A stretch of 64,000 bases of DNA, from the NCBI RefSeq assembly GCF_900116495.1, contig NZ_FPAY01000001.1, positions 186,001 to 250,000 of the forward strand. Direction: 5' to 3'. The stretch's first letter is position 1. Every line of letters starts with the position of its first letter. Under the pieces are notes generated by a model. That model was not told the origin of the DNA, made no database searches, and saw only the letters and a list, made by a program, of their open reading frames with translations. The stretch comes from Arthrobacter sp. ov118. Lineage in GTDB: Bacteria > Actinomycetota > Actinomycetes > Actinomycetales > Micrococcaceae. This document shows positions 51,046-60,597 of this stretch, one piece after another. Position numbers and translations under genes: made by a program.

Positions 51046-52392
51046 TTACTTGTACTTGTCGCCGACTTTTTGGGCGGCTTCCTGGCCCTTGGCCACGGCA
51101 TCCGCCACGGAGCCCTGGCCGGCGATGGCTGAGCTCACACCCTGGGAAACCCTGGTGCCGAGGGCCGCGAATTCGGGAATCCCGACAAACTGGATACCGA
51201 CAGCCGGCCGCATCTGGACTCCGGGGTTTTTCGGATCGGCGTTCTCAATGGCGAAACGTTCGGCCTTGAAGAACGGCGCGGCCTGCTGGAAGTCGGCGTT
51301 CTCGTAGGTGGAGATCCGCTTGCCGGACGGGACCTTGGACCAGCCGAACTTGGATGCAACCAGTTCCTCATACTTCTTCGAACTGGCCCAGGCGATGAAC
51401 TTCCCGGCGGCGTCCTGTTTCTTGGAGGCCGCCTGCATGGCCCAGGACCAGGTCCACAGCCAGCCCGAGGACTTGGTCTCCTTCACCGGAGCCTGGGCAT
51501 AACCGACCTTTCCCTTCACCGGGGAGTCATTCGCTTCCAAAGCCCCGGCCGCGGAGGTGGCGTCGTACCACATGGCGACCTTGCCCTGGCTAATGTTGTT
51601 CAGGCACTCGGTGAACCCGGCCTGGGCGGCCCCCGCTTCACCGTGGTCGCGCACCAGCTTGGTGTAGAAATCAACAGCCGCGGTGAATTCCGGTGCGTTG
51701 ACCTTCGCGTTCCAGTCCTTGTCGAACCAGGTCCCGCCAAACGTGTTCACCACGGTCGTCAGGGGTGCGAAGACCTGGCCCCAGCCGGGCTGGCCGCGCA
51801 GGCAGATGCCCTTCATGCCGGGAGCTGCACCGTCAACCTTGGCAGCAAGATCAGCGACCTGGTCCCAGGTGGGCTTCTCCGGCATGGTCAGGCCCTTGGC
51901 CTCGAGAATGTCTTTCCGGTACATCAGGAAGGAGGATTCTCCGTAGAACGGTTCGCCGTAGAGCTTGCCGTCCTTGCCCGTCAGCGATGCTGTGTAGGCA
52001 GGAAGGATGTCCGCCTGGTTGAACTCGGGGTCCTTGGCCACGCTGTCCAGCGACGCCAGCCAGCCGTTGGCGGAGTAGAACGGGATCTCGTAGTTGGACA
52101 GTGACGCAACATCGTACTGTCCGGCCTGGCTCGAGAACTCCTGGCTGATCTTGGCGCGGACGTCGTTTTCCGGCAGGACTGTGTAGTTGACCCTGATGCC
52201 GGTTTCCTTGGTGAAGTTATCCGCGGTGAGCCGCTGCAGGTCCTCCATCTGGGGGTTGTTCACCATCAGGACATTGATGGCGTTCGGGTCGCCTGCGGAA
52301 TTGCCGCCACCGGCGCCTGCGCAAGCCGTGGCGCTGAGCGCCACGCACAGGGCGCCTGCGGCCAGTGCGGCGACGCGTATTTTTGCGCGCAT
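51046..52392 (-). CDS. Polyol ABC transporter substrate-binding lipoprotein
   Basis: 448 residues of the family 1 solute-binding proteins, with lipoprotein signal (LSATAC, Cys24). INVLMVNNPQMEDLQRLTAD and LYGEPFYGESSFLMYRKDIL are typical of sorbitol/mannitol binding proteins (SmoE-like). ATG at 52392 follows AAAGGAG and begins the signal peptide. It leads the operon and is divergent from the AraC regulator. Confidence 0.9.
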   Translation of the reverse strand: MRAKIRVAALAAGALCVALSATACAGAGGGNSAGDPNAINVLMVNNPQMEDLQRLTADNFTKETGIRVNYTVLPENDVRAKISQEFSSQAGQYDVASLSNYEIPFYSANGWLASLDSVAKDPEFNQADILPAYTASLTGKDGKLYGEPFYGESSFLMYRKDILEAKGLTMPEKPTWDQVADLAAKVDGAAPGMKGICLRGQPGWGQVFAPLTTVVNTFGGTWFDKDWNAKVNAPEFTAAVDFYTKLVRDHGEAGAAQAGFTECLNNISQGKVAMWYDATSAAGALEANDSPVKGKVGYAQAPVKETKSSGWLWTWSWAMQAASKKQDAAGKFIAWASSKKYEELVASKFGWSKVPSGKRISTYENADFQQAAPFFKAERFAIENADPKNPGVQMRPAVGIQFVGIPEFAALGTRVSQGVSSAIAGQGSVADAVAKGQEAAQKVGDKYK

Positions 52393-52662
52393 TAAGGACT
52401 CCTTTGTTCTTCGGGGGGTGCGATGCTGGCCCATTCCGACTGCTGCGTCGGAGTGCGGGGCCGAAACGGGGCGAGGGGCTCGATGCCAGTTACCTTGCTG
52501 CTGTTCCTCAAGATTAGGCCTGTGGAATGGGACACAACTAGCGCCGTGGTTGCCAATTTCTGATACTAATTTTCCCCAGCCTCCCCCGGCCCAGCGCTAC
52601 CCTAGGAGAAGGCAACCACCTGGCTGTCCACATTTCATGACCTGAACGCCTGGAGAACCACA

Positions 52663-53625
52663 ATGAGCATGGCGGGCCCCAGCGACAGCGCTGACCTCAT
52701 TGACAGCCCTGATCCGATTGACAGCGCGGCAGCCAGGCTTGCCGAAAGGCTGCTGGGAATGCGGGCCAACCGGGAGGTCATCCCGGAAGACCCGAACCAT
52801 TCCGTCCGGTGGCACGAGCACGACTACCCAAGCCCGGTGGCACGCTGGAATTACCATCCCGAATATGAACTTCACCTGATTCGGAAGGGCACGGGAAAAT
52901 TCATCGTAGGAGACCACATCGGCACGTTCGAGGCCGGGCACCTGGCTCTGGTGGGTTCGGGGCTGCCGCACGACTGGGTCAGCGACCTCGAGCCCGGAGA
53001 AATCCTCCAGGGCAGGGACGCCCTCATCCAGTTCGACGGAAAATGGGTTGACCAGGCCGCTTCAATCGTGCCGGAAATGGCCGACGTCAAACCCCTGCTG
53101 GAACAGTCCTCGCGCGGAATCGAGTTCCTCGGACGGACAGCCAAAGCCGCCGCCGATTCCCTCGAGGCCATGGGCAAGGCCACCGGATTGCAGAGGCTTC
53201 ATCATCTCATTGAGGTATTTGCGATCCTGACGCGGGCACCGCAGGAGGAACGGCGCTACCTCGCCGACGAATGGTTCAGGCCACAACTGGACAGCCAGGC
53301 CGCTGCGGTAGTGGACATCGTCCTGGAGTACGTCTTCAGCAACCACGCCGGCAGCGTCAGGATGTCCGACGCTGCCGCCCTGGTCGGCATGTCAGAGCCA
53401 ACATTCTCGAAGTACTTCAAGCGCGCCACCGGCCAGAACTTCAGCGACCTGGTGCGCAAGCTCCGACTGGCCCACGCCCGGCGGCTGCTGGAGCACAGCG
53501 ACAAAGCCATCTCCGCCATCTGCTACGAAGTGGGATTCACCAACCTGTCCAACTTCAACCGGCACTTCCGCAACGACGTAGGATCCACCCCTCGGGCCTA
53601 TCGGAGTGCTCGCCATGAACCGTGA
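52663..53625 (+). CDS. AraC-family transcriptional regulator of the polyol operon
   Basis: 320 residues. The N-terminal cupin-like sensor (about 45-190, WNYHPEYELHLIRKGTGKFI) is followed by a double helix-turn-helix at about 215-315 (DAAALVGMSEPTFSKYFKRA, then ISAICYEVGFTNLSNFNRHF), ending with the AraC signature GSTPRAYR. It most likely senses a polyol and switches on the divergent transport and catabolic operon. GGAG precedes the ATG. Confidence 0.9.
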   Translation: MSMAGPSDSADLIDSPDPIDSAAARLAERLLGMRANREVIPEDPNHSVRWHEHDYPSPVARWNYHPEYELHLIRKGTGKFIVGDHIGTFEAGHLALVGSGLPHDWVSDLEPGEILQGRDALIQFDGKWVDQAASIVPEMADVKPLLEQSSRGIEFLGRTAKAAADSLEAMGKATGLQRLHHLIEVFAILTRAPQEERRYLADEWFRPQLDSQAAAVVDIVLEYVFSNHAGSVRMSDAAALVGMSEPTFSKYFKRATGQNFSDLVRKLRLAHARRLLEHSDKAISAICYEVGFTNLSNFNRHFRNDVGSTPRAYRSARHEP

Positions 53626-53714
53626 CGCGGCCGCGCGGCTGTATGCGCGCACGGATTTTTAGCCGACCAGGTCCGGCATCCCGGCACTGGTTTGAGCAAT
53701 CTTCGCCTCAGCAA

Positions 53715-53931
53715 TCACTTCGTGTTCGTGAATCCGACCATCACCGCGGCGAGTATGAGTACGAAGGTGACCCACGCCAGCGACGTCGTGCCCAGGGCGT
53801 CGAGGAGTGCCCCGCCCGGTAATGCCGCCGCCGGCGATGCCGACATTCCAAGCCGTCACCATGACAGACTGTGCGGCATCGACGGCCGGCCCGGTGCTGG
53901 GCATCATCGCCGCAGCCTGGCGAAGCTGCAA
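53715..53931 (-). pseudogene. MFS transporter C-terminal fragment, frameshifted
   Basis: On the minus strand AAVDAAQSVMVTAWNVGIAG-like sequence (AVDAAQSVMVTAWNVGIAGG) continues, after a one-base shift near 53815, as GALLDALGTTSLAWVTFVLI and LAAVMVGFTNTK with a stop. This is the last part of a DHA1-type sugar/drug efflux permease. The first ~330 residues are absent; resolvase-tail sequence begins instead. Confidence 0.7.
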
Positions 53932-54014
53932 CGAACCCTAGTCGACTCTGGGAAGGATACGGGTGTCCAAGAAAGACAATGCGTCAATCTTTCGGGACGG
54001 GCGGCTCGAGCACC

Positions 54015-54100
54015 TCAGGATTCCATACTCGGGTACCGATACACGCTGACTCGGCTCGCCCCGACGATCTTCCCCAATGTCCGTTTCCAGCAATCGGGGC
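54015..54100 (-). pseudogene. Resolvase/invertase C-terminal helix-turn-helix remnant (copy B)
   Basis: On the minus strand the frame reads KRTLGKIVGASRVSVYRYPS followed by MES and a stop. It is closely similar to copy A at 40946-41038 and has the same flank after the stop for about 60 bases. Orientation is opposite to copy A. No N-terminal catalytic domain is present. Confidence 0.55.
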
Positions 54101-54193
54101 CATGTTCTGTCACTCGAACATTGGCCAGTCATTCCTTGCGAGTCAAAGTGCGGGCAGCATCATTTTGATTCGGCAACCGGCGGCAAAAAGCGC

Positions 54194-54227
54194 ATGGCCG
54201 CCAAGAACACGTGTTCTTAGCGGCCAT
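54194..54227 (-). terminator. ychF terminator
   Basis: ATGGCCGC and AAGAACAC pair with GTGTTCTT and GCGGCCAT, with one C/A mismatch and no loop. On the minus strand the stem is followed by GCGCTTTTTG. It lies 27 bases after the ychF stop. Confidence 0.8.
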
Positions 54228-54253
54228 CGCAAAAGGTCTCAGGAGGTCAGGAA

Positions 54254-55339
54254 CTACACATTGAAGCGGAACTCCACGACGTCGCCGTCGGCCATGATGT
54301 ATTCCTTGCCTTCGATCCGGACCTTGCCGCGGGCCTTCGCCTCGGCCATGGAGCCGGCCTCGACGAGGTCATCGAAAGAGACGACCTCGGCCTTGATGAA
54401 GCCGCGCTGGAAGTCGGAGTGGATCACGCCGGCCGCCTGCGGGGCGGTGTAGCCCTGGCGGATGGTCCACGCGCGGGTTTCCTTGGGGCCGGCCGTGAGG
54501 TAGGTCTGGAGTCCGAGGGTGTGGAAGCCGACGCGGGCCAACTGGTCCAGGCCGGATTCATCCTGGCCGTTCATTTCCAGCATTTCGCGCGCTTCTGCCT
54601 CATCGAGTTCCACGAGGTCGGACTCGAGCTTTGCGTCCAGGAAGATGGCGTCGGCCGGGGCCACGAGGGCGCGCAGTTCAGCCTGCTTTTCCGGGCTGCC
54701 CAGGATCCCCTCGTCGGCGTTGAAGACGTAGATGAAGGGCTTGGCCGTCAGCAGGCCAAGCTCCTTGAGGTGCTCCATCTCGAGCTTGTCGCTCTTGATC
54801 GAGGAGAAGATGGTGTCGCCGCGTTCCAGCACAGTCTGGGCAGCGAGGATGGCTGCCAGCTCGGCGGCCTCCCGCTTCTTGATCTTGACTTCTTTTTCGA
54901 TCCTGGGGACGGCCTTTTCGATGGTCTGCAGATCGGCCAGGATCAGTTCGGTGTTGATCGTCTCCATGTCGGAGCGGGGATCGACCTTGCCGTCGACGTG
55001 AATGACGTCCGGGTCGTCGAACACGCGGACAACCTGCGCGATGGCCTCGGCCTCGCGGATGTTGGCGAGGAACTGGTTGCCCAGGCCTTCACCCTCGGAC
55101 GCGCCTTTGACGATGCCGGCGATGTCCACGAAGGACACGGCGGCGGGCAGGAGGCGCTGGGAGCCGAAGATGCCCGCCAGCTTTTCAAGCCGGGCATCCG
55201 GCAGGCTCACGACGCCGACGTTGGGCTCGATCGTCGCGAAGGGGTAGTTCGCTGCGAGCACCTGGTTGCGGGTCAGTGCGTTGAAAAGGGTTGATTTGCC
55301 GACGTTGGGCAGTCCGACGATGCCAATAGTTAGAGCCAC
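54254..55339 (-). CDS. ychF: Redox-regulated ATPase YchF
   Basis: 361 residues, the usual length. The P-loop GLPNVGKST is at about residues 8-16, and YPFATIEPNVG follows. YchF prefers ATP over GTP because of its altered G4 motif (here NADEG). It ends with the TGS domain (VISFDDLVEAG, DVVEFRFNV). It acts on ribosomes and in oxidative stress. GTG at 55339 is chosen to give (M)ALTIGIVGLPNVG as in homologues; ATG two codons upstream is also possible. TAGAAT lies eight bases before the GTG, suggesting another leaderless or near-leaderless start. Confidence 0.94.
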   Translation of the reverse strand: MALTIGIVGLPNVGKSTLFNALTRNQVLAANYPFATIEPNVGVVSLPDARLEKLAGIFGSQRLLPAAVSFVDIAGIVKGASEGEGLGNQFLANIREAEAIAQVVRVFDDPDVIHVDGKVDPRSDMETINTELILADLQTIEKAVPRIEKEVKIKKREAAELAAILAAQTVLERGDTIFSSIKSDKLEMEHLKELGLLTAKPFIYVFNADEGILGSPEKQAELRALVAPADAIFLDAKLESDLVELDEAEAREMLEMNGQDESGLDQLARVGFHTLGLQTYLTAGPKETRAWTIRQGYTAPQAAGVIHSDFQRGFIKAEVVSFDDLVEAGSMAEAKARGKVRIEGKEYIMADGDVVEFRFNV

Positions 55340-55502
55340 GAGCATATATTCTACCCGCACAGGCCCGCAGTTCCCCGCGGCGGCCGGTTCGGCCCGTGAT
55401 GGGGGTTGCTGTGGGGCTGTTCCGTGCCTCTTCCATGCGCCTTCCATGCGCCTTCCGGGCGTCGAAGCCAAAACTGTCACAGGGGCATGCCAAAGTGAAG
55501 CC

Positions 55503-56759
55503 ATGGATGCTTTCGCTGTGATTCTTGCCCTGCTCATGCTGCTCATTGGCGCCGTTGCGGGCGCCGCCGTCGTCTATGTCCTGCTCCGCCGGCGGTACGT
55601 CGCCGTGGAACAGGACTTCGACGGCGTATCGGCCCGGCTCTCCGAAGTCAGCGCCCAGTTCGCCGCCGCCGACGCCGAAAGACGCCTGCTGGCCGCCCAG
55701 AACAGGGAGCTCGGCGAGTCCCGAAACCAGGATGGCAGTGTGCTGCGGGCGTTGGCCCCGGTGGCGGAAAAGCTCGCGGCCGTGCAGCAGCAGGTGTCCC
55801 TGCTCGAACGCGACCGGCTGGAGCAGTACGGCCAGCTCGCCCAGCAGCTGCAGGAGGCCCGGCTGTCCGACGAGCAGCTGCTGCGCTCCACGCATGCCCT
55901 CGAATCGGCCCTGCGCTCCAACAGCGCCCGCGGCCAGTGGGGTGAGGTCCAGCTCCGCCGGGTGGTCGAGGCAGCAGGCATGCTTCGCCACGTCGATTTC
56001 CACGAGCAGGTCCACAGCGGGCAGGGCCACGGGGCAGGCACGGACGGCAGCCTGCGGCCCGACCTCGTGGTGCAGCTGCCCGGCGCCAAGCAGCTCGTCG
56101 TTGATGCGAAGGTGCCCCTGGCGTCGTATCTCGCCGCCCAGGAACTCGGCACGTCCCAGGCGGGCCAGCAGCCCGCCCAACTGTCCGGAAACCAGCAGCT
56201 GCACCTCGCCGCCCACGCCAAGGCCCTCAAGGCGCACGTGGACGCCCTCGGCAACAAGAAGTACTGGGACATCCCCGGCAACTCACCGGAGCTCGTCATC
56301 TGCTTCCTTCCGGCGGAGTCCATCCTGGCCGCGGCCCTCACGGCCGACCCGGCGCTGCTGGACTATGCGCTGTCCAAGAACGTCGTCCTGGCCTCGCCCG
56401 GGAGCTTGCTCGCGGTGCTGAAGGCCGTGGCGTTCACGTGGCGGCAGGACGTGCTGACGGACAGCGCCCGGGAACTCTTCGAGCTCGCCCGGCAGCTCTA
56501 CGACCGGATGGGCACGCTCGGCGAGAACGTCACCAAGCTGGGGTCCTCGCTGAAGACCTCGGTGGAGCGGTACAACTCCATGGTCGGAACCCTCGAGGCC
56601 AGGGTCCTGCCCACCGCGCGGAAGCTGAACGCCCTGGAAGCCGCCGGGCTGGCCACTCCCCCCGCCGTCGAGGTCACTCCCCGGGCGGTCGCCGCCCCGG
56701 AACTGCAGCCCCGTAGCACTTCAGAAGTGCCCGACGATGCCGAGGAGTCCGCGGCCTAG
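55503..56759 (+). CDS. rmuC: DNA recombination protein RmuC
   Basis: 418 residues. An N-terminal membrane helix (about 4-26) is followed by a long coiled coil (about 30-130) and the RmuC domain (GQWGEVQLRRVVEAAGMLRH, then KQLVVDAKVPLASYLAAQE), a PD-(D/E)XK-related fold. RmuC limits inversion of short repeats and affects recombination. ATG at 55503 starts the hydrophobic segment. It is divergent from ychF. Confidence 0.92.
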   Translation: MDAFAVILALLMLLIGAVAGAAVVYVLLRRRYVAVEQDFDGVSARLSEVSAQFAAADAERRLLAAQNRELGESRNQDGSVLRALAPVAEKLAAVQQQVSLLERDRLEQYGQLAQQLQEARLSDEQLLRSTHALESALRSNSARGQWGEVQLRRVVEAAGMLRHVDFHEQVHSGQGHGAGTDGSLRPDLVVQLPGAKQLVVDAKVPLASYLAAQELGTSQAGQQPAQLSGNQQLHLAAHAKALKAHVDALGNKKYWDIPGNSPELVICFLPAESILAAALTADPALLDYALSKNVVLASPGSLLAVLKAVAFTWRQDVLTDSARELFELARQLYDRMGTLGENVTKLGSSLKTSVERYNSMVGTLEARVLPTARKLNALEAAGLATPPAVEVTPRAVAAPELQPRSTSEVPDDAEESAA

Positions 56760-56783
56760 GACCGTTAGCAGCCCCGTTCGGGG

Positions 56784-57872
56784 TTAGGACCGTTCGGTGC
56801 GGGTCCCCCGGCCGCCGAGGGCGCGGGAGACATCGCCGGCTTGCTTCAGGGTGGCGCGGAGTTCCTTCGGCAGGGAGAAGAGCAGGTCTTCCTCCGCCGT
56901 GACGATCTCCTCGACCGATCCGTAGCCGTAGTCGGCCAGGAGCCTTAGAACGTCCTTGACGAGCACTTCCGGGACGGAGGCCCCCGACGTCACGCCCACC
57001 GTGGCGACACCCTCGAACCAGGCCTCGTCCACCTCGTTGGCGAAATCGACCCGGTAGGAGGCCTTGGCACCGTATTCCAGCGCCACCTCCACGAGCCGGA
57101 CGGAGTTCGACGAGTTGGCCGAACCCACCACGATCACGAGGTCCGCCATCGGCGAGATCTTCTTGATGGCCACCTGCCGGTTGGTGGTGGCGTAGCAGAT
57201 GTCGTCGCTGGGGGGATCCTGCAAGGTGGGAAACCGCTCCTTGAGGAGGCGGACCGTCTCCATGGTTTCGTCCACGCTCAGGGTGGTCTGCGAGAGCCAG
57301 ATGACCTTCTCGGGGTCACGGACCGTGACCTTGTCGACCTCATGCGGGCCGTTGATGATCTGGATGTGTTCGGGTGCTTCGCCGGCAGTGCCTTCGACTT
57401 CCTCATGGCCGTCGTGGCCGATCAGCAGGATGTCGAAGTCATCCTTGGCGAAGCGGACGGCTTCGCGGTGCACCTTGGTGACCAGCGGGCAAGTAGCATC
57501 GATGGTGCGCAGGCCGCGGTCCTCGGCGGACTGGACGACCGCCGGCGAGACGCCGTGGGCGGAAAAGATCAACAGGGCGCCCTCGGGGACCTCGTCGGTT
57601 TCGTCGACGAAGATGGCGCCCTTCTCCTCCAGGGAGCTGACCACGTGAACGTTGTGCACGATCTGCTTGCGCACGTAGACGGGCGGGCCGTAGTGCTCCA
57701 GGGCTTTTTCCACCGCGATGACCGCGCGGTCAACGCCGGCGCAGTAGCCGCGAGGGGCCGCCAGCAGGACCTTTTTGGGGCCGGAGACGGGGGCCGCCGC
57801 CAGCACGTCTTCCGGTGAACGCCGCCGGCGCGGAACGGATGGCATGGGAATGGAGACAGCGGTGGTGGTCAT
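56784..57872 (-). CDS. ispH: 4-hydroxy-3-methylbut-2-enyl diphosphate reductase
   Basis: 362 residues. This Fe-S enzyme makes IPP and DMAPP in the last step of the MEP isoprenoid pathway. The three cluster cysteines lie in APRGYCAGVDRA, IDATCPLVTKVH and DICYATTNRQ. Catalytic Glu and His surroundings (FSAHGVSP, GHDGHEEVEGT) are present. The N-terminal ~30 residues are an actinobacterial extension. Its ATG overlaps the stop of the upstream membrane-protein gene by four bases. Confidence 0.95.
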   Translation of the reverse strand: MTTTAVSIPMPSVPRRRRSPEDVLAAAPVSGPKKVLLAAPRGYCAGVDRAVIAVEKALEHYGPPVYVRKQIVHNVHVVSSLEEKGAIFVDETDEVPEGALLIFSAHGVSPAVVQSAEDRGLRTIDATCPLVTKVHREAVRFAKDDFDILLIGHDGHEEVEGTAGEAPEHIQIINGPHEVDKVTVRDPEKVIWLSQTTLSVDETMETVRLLKERFPTLQDPPSDDICYATTNRQVAIKKISPMADLVIVVGSANSSNSVRLVEVALEYGAKASYRVDFANEVDEAWFEGVATVGVTSGASVPEVLVKDVLRLLADYGYGSVEEIVTAEEDLLFSLPKELRATLKQAGDVSRALGGRGTRTERS

Positions 57873-58771
57873 GCTCCCATGCTACCGGTGTTCGATTTGC
57901 CCCGGCTGCGGCCCTCGGCAACGCCTACAGCGACCCCCACGACCAGCAGGGCCGCCCCCGCCACGGCGGCGGCTACGATCCACTGGCCAAAGCTGGCCGA
58001 GCACGCCGCGACAAACTCGTTCTTGAAGAGCTCGGCCACATCGTTGCCGCTCGACGTTCCGGCGACGGCGGCGCCGGCAATATCGCTGCCCAGTTTCCAG
58101 AGCCCGGCGAGCACCAGCAGACCGACGCCGATGCCGGCCAGGACGGTCCCCCGGCGTCGGGCTGCAACCAGCGCGAGCACGAAGGCGATGCCGGCGCCAA
58201 TCCCGACGGCATAGCCCATCGGGGCATAGGCGGTGACCTGCGCGATGAGCTGGCGCTGGTTGGACTGGCCCATGTGGATCAGCACCTGGCCAGGAGCCTG
58301 CAGCGGAAGCTTGGTCGCCTCGGAAACCCGCTTCGCCACCAGTCCAACGAGCGGCGCCACGTCCAGGGTCAGCGACGAGGTCCCGTCGGCCTCTGGCGGC
58401 AACGTGTTGGGGTCCGCAAACGTGAGCAGGTGGCTCTTACGCAGCGTCTCCGCCCAGGCATCGGAGTAGCCGGGCAGCCCGGTGAGCGACTGCGCCGCGC
58501 TGTCCAGGACCGGCTGGGCAAGTTCGGTGAGCGGTTCGGGGATCTGGGCGGCCGACGCCAAGCTGTCGACGGCGGCCGTAGCCAGCCGCTGCTGGAACGC
58601 CGGGTCCTTGCCCAGCGGCGCGGTCAGGACGACGAAGCCCTCTTCCTGGACGATGTTCTGGTCCACCCACATGGCTGGAACGGCGACGGCGGCCATCAGG
58701 AGCCCGACAAGAACGGCGGCTGCGGAGACGAAGGTGCGCAAAGGATTCCTAGGGGGTCGTTGGGATCCCAT
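57869..58771 (-). CDS. Conserved membrane protein with external domain, upstream of ispH
   Basis: 300 residues. One N-terminal helix (about 14-34) leads to an external region of about 155 residues (DQNIVQEEGFVVLTAPLGKD, LTELAQPVLDSAAQSLTGLP). A cluster of three C-terminal helices follows (about 192-212, 216-234, 264-286). No enzymatic motif is seen; it resembles uncharacterised actinobacterial membrane proteins. ATG at 58771 is chosen because the upstream frame runs antisense to xseA. Four-base overlap with ispH implies coupled translation. Confidence 0.75.
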   Translation of the reverse strand: MGSQRPPRNPLRTFVSAAAVLVGLLMAAVAVPAMWVDQNIVQEEGFVVLTAPLGKDPAFQQRLATAAVDSLASAAQIPEPLTELAQPVLDSAAQSLTGLPGYSDAWAETLRKSHLLTFADPNTLPPEADGTSSLTLDVAPLVGLVAKRVSEATKLPLQAPGQVLIHMGQSNQRQLIAQVTAYAPMGYAVGIGAGIAFVLALVAARRRGTVLAGIGVGLLVLAGLWKLGSDIAGAAVAGTSSGNDVAELFKNEFVAACSASFGQWIVAAAVAGAALLVVGVAVGVAEGRSRGKSNTGSMGA

Positions 58772-58991
58772 CCTATGGCCGCCCGGCGGGGCCATAAAGT
58801 CGGCACCCGGTGGTAGAGCTATGGATAGAGTTGAACGAGAGAACTCCGGCTGCCTGCCGGCCCTCCCCGCCGGGGAGCCAGCGCCGGCAGTCCCCGGCAG
58901 GACATGCGGGGTAAGGGACACGCGGTAACGGAAAACAGGCAAAGGACACGCACGCATATGCAGAAGGCACACTCCGGCTGGGAGGCCACCC

Positions 58992-60275
58992 ATGCCTGAG
59001 AACGCGGCAGCCACCACGCTTCCGGCGACCGCTGCTGAGACCAGCCCGGACAACCCCTGGCCGTTGCAGTTGCTGTCCCAGAAGCTCAAGATGCATATCG
59101 ACCGCGCCCCCTCGGCGTGGGTCGAGGGACAGGTGATCGAGCTGAACCGGCGCGGCAGCAACGCCTACCTGACGCTGCGCGATATCGACGCCGAGATCTC
59201 GCTGCCCGGGTCGGTCTGGACCACGGTCCTGGACCGCCAGGTCGCCCCGCTGGAACGCGGCTCCCGGGTTGTGGCACTGATCAAGGCCGAATTCTGGCTC
59301 AAGACGGGCCGGCTGAACATGTCGGTGAAAGACATCCGGCCAGTCGGGCTCGGCGACCTCCTCGCCAGGATTGAGCGGCTGCGCCAGGCCCTCGCCGCCG
59401 AAGGGCTCTTTGCCGACTCCCGCAAGAAACGGCTCCCCCTGCTCCCCCACCGGATTGGCCTGATCACCGGACGTGATTCCGATGCCAAGAAAGATGTGCT
59501 GCGCAACGCGGCCCTTCGCTGGCCCGCCGTCGAATTCGAGATCCGCGAGGTAGCGGTCCAGGGCAACACCGCCGTCGCCCAGATGATCGCGGCGTTGCGT
59601 CAGCTCGACGCCCGCCCCGACGTCGACGTCATCGTCATCGCCCGCGGCGGAGGGTCCCTCGAGGACCTGCTGCCCTTCAGCAACGAGGAGCTCATCCGGG
59701 CCGTCGCGGACGCGTCAACGCCCGTGGTGAGCGCCATCGGGCACGAAGCCGACCGGCCGATCCTGGACGACGTCGCAGACCTCAGGGCCTCAACCCCCAC
59801 GGACGCCGCGAAGCGGATCGTTCCGGACGTGGCCGAGGAACTCGCCCGGGTCCGGCAGGCGCGCGATCACCTCCGGCGCGGCGTCACCCGGCTCGTGGAA
59901 CGCGAAGGCGACCGGCTGGCGTCCCTGCGCTCCCGCCCCGTCCTACTCTCCCCCGACGTCATGATCACCCAGCGCCACGACGACGTCGAACGGCTCAAGG
60001 TCCGCTCGCACTCGGCGGTCAGCACCGCCGTGGTGCGGGCCGCGGACCAGTTGGTCCACCTCAAGGCCCAGGTGCGGGCGCTCTCGCCGCAGAAAACACT
60101 CGACCGCGGCTATGCGGTGGTCCAGCTGGCGGGCTCAGCAGCCGGCCCGGGTGCACACCGGGACGTGGTGCGACACCCCGAGCAGGCACCCGCCGGCACC
60201 GACCTCACCGTACGGGTGGCCGGTGGCCGCTTCAGCGCACAGTCCACGGGCGGCCAGGAACTGGCCGAAGAATGA
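58992..60275 (+). CDS. xseA: Exodeoxyribonuclease VII large subunit
   Basis: 427 residues. The N-terminal OB-fold (VEGQVIELNRRGSNAYLTLR) is followed by the catalytic domain (LPHRIGLITGRDSDAKKDVL, RGGGSLEDLLPFSNEELIRA, ISAIGHE-type SAIGHEADRP and ASTPTDAAK). A helical region and a C-terminal segment (LSPQKTLDRGYAVVQ) that contacts XseB complete it. The enzyme degrades single-stranded DNA from both ends in repair. GGGAGG precedes the ATG. xseB follows after 78 bases. Confidence 0.95.
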   Translation: MPENAAATTLPATAAETSPDNPWPLQLLSQKLKMHIDRAPSAWVEGQVIELNRRGSNAYLTLRDIDAEISLPGSVWTTVLDRQVAPLERGSRVVALIKAEFWLKTGRLNMSVKDIRPVGLGDLLARIERLRQALAAEGLFADSRKKRLPLLPHRIGLITGRDSDAKKDVLRNAALRWPAVEFEIREVAVQGNTAVAQMIAALRQLDARPDVDVIVIARGGGSLEDLLPFSNEELIRAVADASTPVVSAIGHEADRPILDDVADLRASTPTDAAKRIVPDVAEELARVRQARDHLRRGVTRLVEREGDRLASLRSRPVLLSPDVMITQRHDDVERLKVRSHSAVSTAVVRAADQLVHLKAQVRALSPQKTLDRGYAVVQLAGSAAGPGAHRDVVRHPEQAPAGTDLTVRVAGGRFSAQSTGGQELAEE

Positions 60276-60353
60276 CCTAGCCCAGCAGCCGGCACCATTA
60301 CAACCATCAGCACCGTTACATCCATTAGCACCAGGACCTTCAAGGAGCCCCCC

Positions 60354-60584
60354 GTGGCAGCAGAACCGATTCCGAACGCCGACATCGAAGCACTGAGCTA
60401 CGAGGACGCCCGCGAGCAGCTGGTGGGCGTGGTCAGCAAGCTGGAGGCCGGCGGCGCCAGCCTGGAGGAATCACTCGCCCTCTGGGAACGCGGCGAGGCG
60501 CTGGCCAAGCGCTGCGAACAGTGGCTGGAGGGCGCCCGCAAGAGGCTGGCCGCGGCCCGGGAGCACGCGGCCGAGGAGAGCTAG
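60354..60584 (+). CDS. xseB: Exodeoxyribonuclease VII small subunit
   Basis: 76 residues, mostly two helices: LSYEDAREQLVGVVSKLEAG and SLEESLALWERGEALAKRCE, the XseB family pattern. Several copies bind one XseA. GTG start at 60354 after AAGGAG. A short repeat of CACCATTACA/CACCGTTACA-like sequence lies in the gap before it. Confidence 0.93.
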   Translation: MAAEPIPNADIEALSYEDAREQLVGVVSKLEAGGASLEESLALWERGEALAKRCEQWLEGARKRLAAAREHAAEES

Positions 60585-60597
60585 GCGCCCGGCCGGC

